Below, one piece after another: positions 56,401 through 64,000 of a stretch of 64,000 nucleotides of DNA (position 1 is its first letter; every line of letters begins with the position of its first letter). A model generated the notes under the pieces. The model saw nothing but the letters and a program-made list of their open reading frames with translations, did no database searches and had not been told where the DNA came from. This DNA is from Phellopilus nigrolimitatus. Taxonomy: Eukaryota > Basidiomycota > Agaricomycetes > Hymenochaetales > Hymenochaetaceae. Location of the stretch: contig JAJOHG010000015.1 of assembly GCA_021029095.1 (NCBI GenBank), positions 1 through 64,000 on the forward strand, given 5' to 3'. The translations under genes were made by a program, and so were the position numbers.

Positions 56401-59400
56401 GAGCAAGCGTTACGCGTGCCTGATTTATTTTCAGCCTGGTTCTTAAGTGAAAAACAAATTGATCTATACACCTTTTGACCCCCACTTAATCCCAGACAAT
56501 GCATACAACATGAGCGAAACTTTTGAATATGTGTGCGTAGACCCACCTGAGAGTAAGGCCCTTCTCACCGACTTCGGTAAGATCACCAGCTTCCCATAGA
56601 CCGAGGTCTCGCTCCAACGCACATTGCTTTAAAACTTGTTATAAAAATGAACGTGCTAAGCTTGATCTCTTCTCGCTCATTGAAGCATCTCCAACTTACC
56701 CTTTTTGTAACGTTCTTCATCATAAGGCTCTCCGAAAAGAATGTTTTCCTTTGGTAGAATTACGACTCAAGCATCAGCATCAGGGAGTTAATAATTAGAA
56801 GAGCGTACCCTAATCGTTTCATTTAACACCCAAGTCTCCTGAGGAGCGTACGCAATCCCAGCCTCTCGGGGTAGACTATACCACGAGCCGATGCCATGCG
56901 GTTTGTAATACATCTCTCCTAAAAGTGCCATCAAAAGGGAAGTCTAGAATAGGACTTAAGAGCTGGAAGTCTATCACGGCCAGTAAGCTACCCTGCGCAC
57001 CTTTCCAGAGGCAGTCGGTCCAACGATGAGGTTGATATGACCGCGCTGGAAAGTGACCTCATCGTCGAACCGGAGGTGAAACTGCTTGCGAGCGTGATGT
57101 CTCCTCGATTCGGTGGACTCCTCGTGTTTAAAAGGATCCCAGGAGAACGTGCAGGCTTTAAAGCCGATCGTATCATTGCCCGGTTGCTCAGAAGTGATAG
57201 CCTGTTCTCCTTCACCAAGTTGTTCGAGCAATGCGTTGCCTTCGCTGAGGAGTTCGGTCTACGATGGAGAATATATCTGAGATCCAAGCTGGGTATTTAA
57301 AAGAGATACACACTTACGGAGTTCAAGAAATTGTTGTAGCGGTCGTAAGAGACTTTGGCTATATGATGAAAGTTTAATACACCTACAGATGAGAACGGTC
57401 ATGAGAAATGTAACAGTTTTCACCTCGCAATAATTCTGGGACTGTATACATGATACGCGCAAGTTGCTCCTCCATAATGCTGAAGACCTTTAAAGATTTG
57501 TTATTTAGCAACAGATCCACTTGCACTGGTTTCTCGGCGTACCATGAGCGCGGAGAATATACGAGACGCTGCATTCCAGAAATTAGCAGAACAACAACTA
57601 CAAAGTTTTAAGAATAACTTGCCTGAAAGACTGCCTTTCGTGATAAGCGTCTATAATAAAATTCCATCAGAGCAGAGCTAATTCCAAAAATTAAACACGA
57701 ACGTAGAGGGAGAGCACGGTCAATTTTGCGAAGAGCGGGATGATCTGATTCGTAGAATTCATTGCAACCTCGAAGAACTTGAAGCGCCTGATCTTAGAGA
57801 GCTCCTTGTCGCGGCTGCGGGCTAGTTGCTTGAGTATATACGACTCCCAGGAGAAAAGTTTGATCATTCGAAGTATACCGAGCGCTTTTCCGCATTTGTT
57901 CAATCAGATTTTTATTCTTTTTCTTTCGTAGAATACGTTGTAAGGAGGCCATGGGGGATGCTCACATTCCGTTACTGCCTGCACGCGCTTGTCCGTCTGC
58001 AATTGGGCGGCGCGAGTCAATAGATGCTCTGAATGATCAAGAAGGAAGATGTTACCGTGCCCATCTTCATTCGCTGCACGTTTGCCATGAGCTTCGCCAG
58101 GTACATCGGGACAGGCGAGCAGACGATCATAACGGCCAATCCGACGAACGCACTATAAGCGCAAGCAACAGTTCAGTCGATGATCGCGACAGATTACAGT
58201 CAAGATAAAAATTGGGAAGACGTTTACCTCCAGCCCAATAAACTGTATAAGAAAATGACAGAGACAACAAGCTGCAAAACCGCAGCCGCTGAATCACATA
58301 AAAACAGACGTCAGTTCGTACACACTCTTGCTTTCGCTCTCTCTGAGATATGATGCACGCACGAAAGGAGACTATATAGTAAGTATTTTGGATCGCCCCC
58401 ATATCAGTCGTGATCAAGTTGTTGATCTTTCCGACGAGGTGGCCCGTCTTTTCCTTCACATGTCCGCCCTCTGGTACGGGTTCCGTGTCGCTCGCAGCCG
58501 CCGTTGTCATCGCCACATCCTCCGAGTCCGCAGGTGTCTCTGCATCCGTGGTCGCGGGTTCCACAGACGCCTGTGGGCTTGTGTCCGCACCTTTCTTAGT
58601 ATCCTTTTCTTTAGGCCCATCCTTCTCGTTGTCGAGCGCGTCGCTCTTCAGCCGGATCCGCAGCGCGTGATGGAAGACGAGGTACGTGAAAACGCTCGTG
58701 GCCTCCACCATCGTACGCGCCTGCAGAGTACTATTAGTATCTACGTAACGCTAAATAGAAAAGGAAAAGCTAATCTCACGGCGTCGAAGAGGACTTGCGT
58801 GAAGAGACCTGCGGAGAGTATGGGCCCGATCGTAAGCACCAGGATCCACACCCACGGGCGTAGTCCCATCGGCGGAGTCCCCGTCTCGAGATATCTAAAA
58901 ATCAATCGATATCATTTCGCTTGCACATTCGATGACCCAAACCAGCACGCACAAGAGCAAATTCTTCATACCGTACGGACTTGCAAACTCAGTGAGGGCG
59001 TGTAGGGACATCCAGAGCGTCATGAACGCGTAGTCCTTTCCCCACAATTTCGCTACACCCCAGAGGACGTGTCGATTCCCAACCTGTGAGTCCATCGGGT
59101 CCATTGCCTCCAGCGCCCGCTGCCCGAGCGCCTCGATCCGCTCGCGCGCAGGCAACCGCGGCATGTCCGCAACTGTAATGTCCGGCACACGGTACGCATA
59201 GAACACAATCTTGTCGAGATAGGAATATGTGTAGCGCGACAGCAGGCTCACGGTGTCTTCTTGACTTGGCTCGTCCTGCATTTTCGTCAGTACAGAAAAC
59301 AAACCGGGTGAAGACTCAAAAAGTGATAGTACCTCGGGTGTCAAGGGCCGGAAAGGGCGCGGCATGATCAATGGGACGATGACGCTTGCAAAGGCGAGCA

Positions 59401-60023
59401 GGGAGAGCCGCGCCCAGGTGACAGGGTCCGAAGCGGAGTCGAATGGCATCGAGTTCAGCGTCGCGTACGGCCATGCGTCCAGAACGAAGTAGACTATAAA
59501 TTCGACCAGCAGAAGGAGAGCCAGCTGCAGCGATACCATGTCCCTCCATCTCTGCGTTGCTACGACAGACAATGTAGCCAAAGATAAAGTATAAATCTTT
59601 AGTGAAATTATTTGCAATTAAAAGGAAAGCGCGATCTACATATACTGTAAGACGCACATAGAACGGCGGTTGATAGAATCGCGCGCTTGAGCCTTGACCG
59701 GCGCTAAGTTCGAAGACCTCTAGCGATAACAACGCAAGTACCGCAAGTAGCCTAACAAGTCTGAACAATGTAATGGCCAAGCCGTCCAGTTCTTTTATAA
59801 CATTTCTCAGATTTTGGACTTTGCTACCATCGACCGTCGATGCAGATGCTTTGTGATCCGGCGCCTTGCCATTAAGCGCATCGCTCGAAGGGTTCCAAAG
59901 AAAGTTCAGTCGATTTATAGAGACGTGCACAAGAGACAAGACCGCGAACACAAGAGGGGAAAACAGGAGAGCCTCACGCGTCCAGGAGGTGCCGTGCAGC
60001 AAATGCACAGTCATAACCATCAC
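53486..60023 (-). CDS. ABC transporter, ABCC/MRP type (full size)
   Basis: Large minus-strand gene with many short introns. It encodes two membrane domains and two nucleotide-binding domains in the order TMD1-NBD1-TMD2-NBD2, the ABCC (multidrug-resistance/bile-acid-type) plan, with extra N-terminal helices (about 59.3-60.0 kb). NBD1: [12 protein letters not shown] (Walker A, about 57.0 kb), [16 protein letters not shown] restored across an intron at about 56.5 kb, [12 protein letters not shown] and LVTHN. NBD2: VGRTGAGKSS (about 54.33-54.40 kb), a [14 protein letters not shown] signature and [11 protein letters not shown], with a [13 protein letters not shown]-loop. The link between halves is Lys/Glu-rich. 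Such proteins export conjugates or hydrophobic toxins across plasma or vacuolar membranes using ATP. The stop codon is at 53486-53488. The start at 60023 is the first of several methionines and an upstream exon cannot be excluded. No frameshift was found. Confidence 0.9.
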
Positions 60024-60338
60024 CGTGTCTTTGCCTTCTATAACTTGCTGTAGTCGTAGTCGGCAGTCAAGGAGAAAAGAATGTCAGTTCTTGCAGACGT
60101 GTTATTTTATACGAAGCGTGATATGAGATTACTAGTGGGCGCGCGATGTTAATTGTCGAGTCAGACTGATCAAAACACTCGCACGCGGTTCGCCAGAAGC
60201 CTAACGCGTCTCTTTGATAAGAAAGCTACACCTGATGGCCCTGACCGCGCCCGACGAAAATAACATCTGAATGGTTGCCAACTTGTCACGGTCTTTGACT
60301 CAGAACCGCCGCTGCGGAATGTCCAGTGCGTCCTTCTA
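60024..60338. other. Upstream region of the ABC transporter gene
   Basis: About 315 bp before the first foldback element. No gene and no obvious TATA box; the transporter promoter should lie here. Confidence 0.4.
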
Positions 60339-60499
60339 CATCAGGAAAAACCTACCCTGTCAAATCCCGTCAAATCCTTTCAGATTCCGTCAAATCTCTT
60401 CAAATCCCTTCAATTTCGTCAAACATTTGAAGGATTTGAAGAAATTGAAGTGATTTGAAGGGATCTGAAGGGATTTGACAGGGTAGGTTATTCCTGATG
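60339..60499. mobile_element. Foldback/MITE-like element 1 with TA target duplication
   Basis: 161 bp that form a near-complete hairpin. The left end CATCAGGAAAAACCTACCCT and the right end, read on the other strand, CATCAGGAATAACCTACCCT differ at one base. The arms go on into repeated TCAAATCCCTT units. TA flanks both sides (60337-60338 and 60500-60501), the target site of Tc1/mariner-type elements. It carries no gene, so it would depend on a transposase elsewhere. Confidence 0.75.
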
Positions 60500-60775
60500 T
60501 ACGTTCCACATCCTACCATATTTCGGGCCATCCAAGTCTCGTGCCTTTTACTCCTTGTATTGTATTGTCTTGCTTTACTTTGCACAGACCTAATGTGAAC
60601 ATTTAAAGGCTCAGAAGAAACCGAATTTGAATTTTTGCGGACTTAACCAATATGATGGACCACATAGTTTCGAGGCTTAGAATGGGTCGGGCTCGATTCC
60701 TTGAGATAGTTTAGGACATGCGTCGGTGAGTGCATTGAGCAAAAGGTCATTAGGATTGGGCATGAGTCCCAGTTG

Positions 60776-60930
60776 AAGTCACTCGGGTGAAATCGAGTGA
60801 GATCGAGTGATTTCAGACTAATCGACCTGGTCCGATATCACAATATATTTTTTGAATACAACAATATATTTCTTGCCAGACCGATTAGTCTGAGATCACT
60901 CGATCTCACTCGATTTCACCCGAGTGACTT
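60776..60930. mobile_element. Foldback/MITE-like element 2
   Basis: 155 bp with arms of about 54 bp. The left arm starts AAGTCACTCGGGTGAAATCG, and the right arm is its inverse with about three mismatches; each arm contains GATCGAGTGA units. The 45-bp loop has two copies of CAATATATTT. Flanking target duplications are unclear. The sequence is unrelated to element 1. Confidence 0.7.
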
Positions 60931-61022
60931 TTCACTGAATGTGAAAGCTGAGTTGATTACTCGTTCAAAAGACTGACATATAATATACATTATACGTTCC
61001 GTACATTGCAGTGCATATTTAC

Positions 61023-62258
61023 TTATAAATTCAAGCTTTGGGTCCATTTTTCCAGCTCTGCGTTTACCTTGTCTCGAGCAGCGAACAAAATCCAGTGGTC
61101 CGTATCAGATTCGGCCAATGTCAGCTTACGAACGAACGTCTTCGTCGCAGCCTTACTCTGTTCCGCGGGGCTTGTCGGGTCCTTCAACGCGGCTCCGAAG
61201 AATACAAGCTTGTTAATGAGATATTTGTCTTTTTGGATCTCTAGATCCGATTGAAAGCGTTAATCAGAGCGCGCATGAATAAGAAATTTAAGTTTGTTGT
61301 GTAACGCTTGCCTGCATCGTCCTTCGGTGTATGATTTTGTACAAAGGCCTTGTACCAGCATAGCGAAGCTGAGAACCCCCCTTTCAAAAGAATCGCTTTA
61401 CCTGTAGCTCTTGTCTATGAAATGACGTGAAGGGAAATGGGAGAAGAATGAACGCGACGATACATGCCTCATCTGAAATGTAAGAAATGGTCTCCGTGGT
61501 TCTGTCTGATACAAGCCATTCCTCCAGTGCGCCTTCAACGCAGAAGTTATCGCGCATGACAAGATGATCTTTAGCAAAGAAGACTGATATGAATGAGTCG
61601 TACTAGTACAAAACAACGGGATCATGTCAGACGTGAGATTCGGTGCCGGGATATCGAGGCGATCGCATACATACGTGAACCTCAATAACCTTCGTTGCTC
61701 TCTCCGTCTCGAAGAATTTCCAGTACCCAAAGCGCGTGTATCCATGTTTCTCCTTACTGGCAGCGTTGACTGCATCGATGTCGAATGTTCCAGAGGCTAC
61801 AGGTGGAAAGTAGGGGATGGCGAAGAACGCGAAAGCCTCGAAACGTTCTGCATAATCGTTCGCCAGGCGGGAGTTTAAGTCACATCCCCTGAAGAAACAA
61901 ATAATTCAACCATTTGACTCTGAAGGGGTGTTGCGTGCTTACCAGTCGTGTGCAATGGAAACGACCTTCTTAGCCTTCTCTGCGTCAAGGACCTCCACAA
62001 TATCAGCCATCATCAGCTTCATGCGGTATTCTGCGGGGTCGGTTGGCTTGTCAGTCCCCGCATATCCCAAAAGATCGGGAGCAATGATCCCGTATCCCTT
62101 CTTCTGAAAGAACGCAGCAACAGACACCCAGTCAAGGGACGTCGACGGGAACCCGTGGAGAAGAAGGAGAGTGGGCTCGCCGCCCACAGTGCAGAAATAT
62201 AGTAATGGTATGTGTAACCGCGGCTGGTCTTGAGGTCCTTGAAAGCATCTGAGTCCAT
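61023..62258 (-). CDS. Soluble epoxide hydrolase, alpha/beta-hydrolase fold (apparent N-terminal frameshift)
   Basis: Spliced minus-strand gene. The start at 62258 gives MDSDAFKDLKTSRGYTYHYY, usual for fungal members. Then the frame must change by one base near 62188-62200 to continue as VGGEPTLLLLHGFPSTSLDW (HGFP oxyanion-hole motif). Next come GYGIIAPDLLGYAGTDKP, SIAHDW joined over an intron to GCDLNSRLANDYAERFEAF (nucleophile Asp in HDWG), FGYWKFFE in the lid (with likely Tyr), and a C-terminus with ESDTDHWILFAA, placing the catalytic His before the stop at 61023. The enzyme adds water to epoxides to form diols, useful after P450 epoxidation. The frameshift may be a sequencing error. Family firm; exact intron borders in the middle less certain. 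Confidence 0.86.
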
Positions 62259-62642
62259 AACGTGAGGGAGACTCTGAGAGGGTAGCGCGAAACTGCTTTC
62301 TGATCTCGTTGCTCAGGCTACTTATGCATCTATCCCATGGGCAAACTTCTAGGCTATTGGTGTATTAATTCAGGAGTCAGAACCGTAGTGTACGTTATTG
62401 TCAAGTGTACAAAAGATGGCTGCAGAAAGACAAGAAAAGGAGTTGTTCCACGCTTCCACGTGCCGACAAATCGACGCTCAGCGTTGCAACTGCAAAAACA
62501 TGAAGACGGCTTTCATGTAGCCCATCAAACCTGGTCTGCTTTTTCTTTTTCACTGAACACCGACTCGGCGGATTACTTCTCGTACACAGTGTGGCTCGTA
62601 ATGGTTGGGAGTGACGACGTTGTGGGAGCTGGAGGTCTTGAC
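62259..62642. promoter_or_regulatory. Divergent promoter region, epoxide hydrolase / flavin oxidoreductase
   Basis: 384 bp between two start codons pointing away from each other. The plus-strand frame of the oxidoreductase stays open upstream to 62337, so the true start could be further up, but homologous-looking sequence begins only at the methionine at 62643. Confidence 0.45.
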
Positions 62643-64000
62643 ATGAATGAGGTCCTCTCACCGATTACGCTCCCATGTGGCCGAACGCTCGCAAACAGAC
62701 TTGTCAAAGTAAGCGCTTCGGTTTCTATCTATTTACTCCTGATTTAACGTACGTTTTGGATCGAGTTATAGGCTGCGATGTACGAGCACCTCGCTCCGCT
62801 GCTTGGTGGACCACCGACAGCAGCGCACCATGCGCTCTACGCGGTATGGGCGCGCGGCGGCTGGGGTATGATCGTTACTGGCAACGTGCAGGTCTCGCGT
62901 CGCCACCTCACACTAGGTGCGGACATGATTGTCCCCGAGAAGCTCACATACGAAGACGAGGAAAAGTTCAGGAAGCTGGCGTGCGCGATGAAGGGAAAGC
63001 AGGCGGGAGGGGGAGACGTGGGCAATGCCGATGACACGCGAGGGAGCAAGCTCCCCCTCGCGATCATGCAGCTCAATCACTCTGGGCGGCAGTCCCCCAA
63101 CATCATCGGCGGGCGCTGGCCTTATTTCCAACCGCCGCTGTCTGCGAGTGCAACGCGCGTTGGCGCGTCGGCGACACGCAAGGAGAATTTGCTGTCCCGC
63201 GTCGCGTACGCTCTGCTTTTCCAGACGGCTCGTGCCATGTCTGTGGAGGATATAGCGGATGTGGTGGGTGGCTTCGTGCGCGGGGCACGGCTGGCGTTGG
63301 CGAGCGGGTTCGATGGAATACAGATCCACGCTGCACACGGGTGTGCGCATTTACTTTGTCTCTGAAATGTGTCAATTACGAGCTAACAAATACTGCATTG
63401 GATTTATTTCTTCATGTAGATCTAATCGCACAGTTTATATCGCGAAGGACGAATCTCCGCACGGATGCATACAGTGCCCCAGTGGCTCTGTTGCGCGAGA
63501 TCGTCTATGCCGTCCGTGCGGCCGTTCCCAGAATTTTCGTGGTGGGCATCAAGCTGAACGCGGCAGACTACGTCTCTGGCGGCCTGCGCGAGGAGGATGG
63601 GCGTGCGCACCTTGCAGAGATAGCTGGCTGGGAATGGGAAGGCGCAGGCGTTGATTTCATCGAAGTCAGTGGCGGCGATTACGAGTCGCCTGGTAAGCCA
63701 TTGACCTATCTGTTTTCTCGCGTAAGAAACACTTATCAGCAGTGAAAAGAATTCATGCAGGACTCATCGCCGCGCCAGGCGTTCTTCGAATCGTTCGCGC
63801 GCGTGGCCATGGACGCCGTCCGCCGCCCGGCGGCCAGCCCTAGACAGCCTTCTGGGCAGTCACACACAAAGGCTCCCCCGCTTATCATGCTGACAGGCGG
63901 CCTACGCACGCGTGCCCAGTTCGCCCTTGTCCTCAAAAGCAAGCACGCAGACCTCCTCGGCCTCGCACGCCTCGCGACTCTGCAGCCTGACTTACCCAAC
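62643..64000 (+). CDS. NADH:flavin oxidoreductase, Old Yellow Enzyme family (3' partial)
   Basis: Gene running off the window end. The start at 62643 gives MNEVLSPITLPCGRTLANRL, joined over an intron (GTAAGC, TTATAG) to KAAMYEHLA. An FMN-binding TIM barrel of the OYE family follows: GGWGMIVTGNVQV, LPLAIMQLNHSGRQSP (Gln and His region), GFVRGARLALASGFDGIQIHAAHGY, where the Tyr codon is split by an intron (GTGCGC donor at about 63341), then LIAQFISRRTNLRTD, VGIKLNAADYVSGGL and VDFIEVSGGDYE. The last seen exon starts at 63750 and reads EFMQDSSPRQAFFESFA. OYE enzymes reduce activated C=C bonds with NAD(P)H and FMN. It is divergent from the epoxide hydrolase. About 40-60 C-terminal residues are probably missing. 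Confidence 0.9.

Noticed and set aside
63730..63760. Suspected frameshift in the OYE gene before DSSPRQAFF
   Set aside because: Using the acceptor at 63749 (TGAAAAG) restores the frame in phase and gives the expected EFMQDSSPRQ, so no indel is needed.

Overview
The window looks like a chromosomal segment of a filamentous basidiomycete, probably an Agaricomycete. The signs are genes broken by many 50-70 nt GT-AG introns with CTAAC-type branch points, a KDZ transposase with an N-terminal CxC2 cysteine cluster, two F-box/leucine-rich orphan proteins, and best-recognised proteins of fungal type. Most of the chromosome arm is ordinary. No CRISPR array, rRNA or convincing tRNA gene was seen.

Layout. 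0-7 kb is transposon-rich: the 3' part of an apparently intact KDZ transposase gene, a 72-bp minisatellite, and a 5'-truncated Ty1/copia element with a 3' LTR. An aldo/keto reductase lies at 7.5-9.3 kb (minus) and an F-box protein at 11.8-13.2 kb. From 13.2 to 23.3 kb I recognise no gene; the second half of this stretch is GC-rich and full of microsatellites. It ends at a very GC-rich two-finger C2H2 regulator (23.3-25.9 kb). From 27.5 to 47.4 kb the DNA is gene-dense and mostly housekeeping: PIG-P/GPI19, the small DNA primase subunit PRI1, 5-formyltetrahydrofolate cyclo-ligase, a RAD51C-like repair protein with degenerate ATPase motifs, mitochondrial methionyl-tRNA formyltransferase, an MFS sugar transporter, a second F-box protein, and the mismatch-repair protein MSH6. 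From 47.9 to 64 kb comes a block of detoxification or tailoring type: a relic of an ABC transporter, a cytochrome P450, a full ABCC transporter, a soluble epoxide hydrolase, and an Old Yellow Enzyme-like flavin oxidoreductase cut by the window end. Two foldback (MITE-like) elements sit between the ABC transporter and the epoxide hydrolase.

How genes may work together. Cyclo-ligase and formyltransferase both depend on the formyl-folate pool and lie 1.6 kb apart, separated by the RAD51C-like gene, which is divergent from the formyltransferase across only 156 bp. PIG-P/PRI1 and epoxide hydrolase/OYE are also divergent pairs. PRI1, the RAD51C-like gene and MSH6 all act on DNA, but on present evidence that is only proximity. 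P450, ABCC exporter, epoxide hydrolase and OYE could act in sequence on a hydrophobic substrate; no core biosynthetic enzyme is visible.

The most notable observations are: the MSH6 P-loop split over two consecutive 13-nt microexons; apparent single-nucleotide frameshifts in MSH6, the P450 and the epoxide hydrolase; a RAD51 paralogue with both Walker motifs altered; and two near-perfect foldback elements. Exon borders were worked out by hand from splice signals, phase and protein continuity, and no database search was possible.
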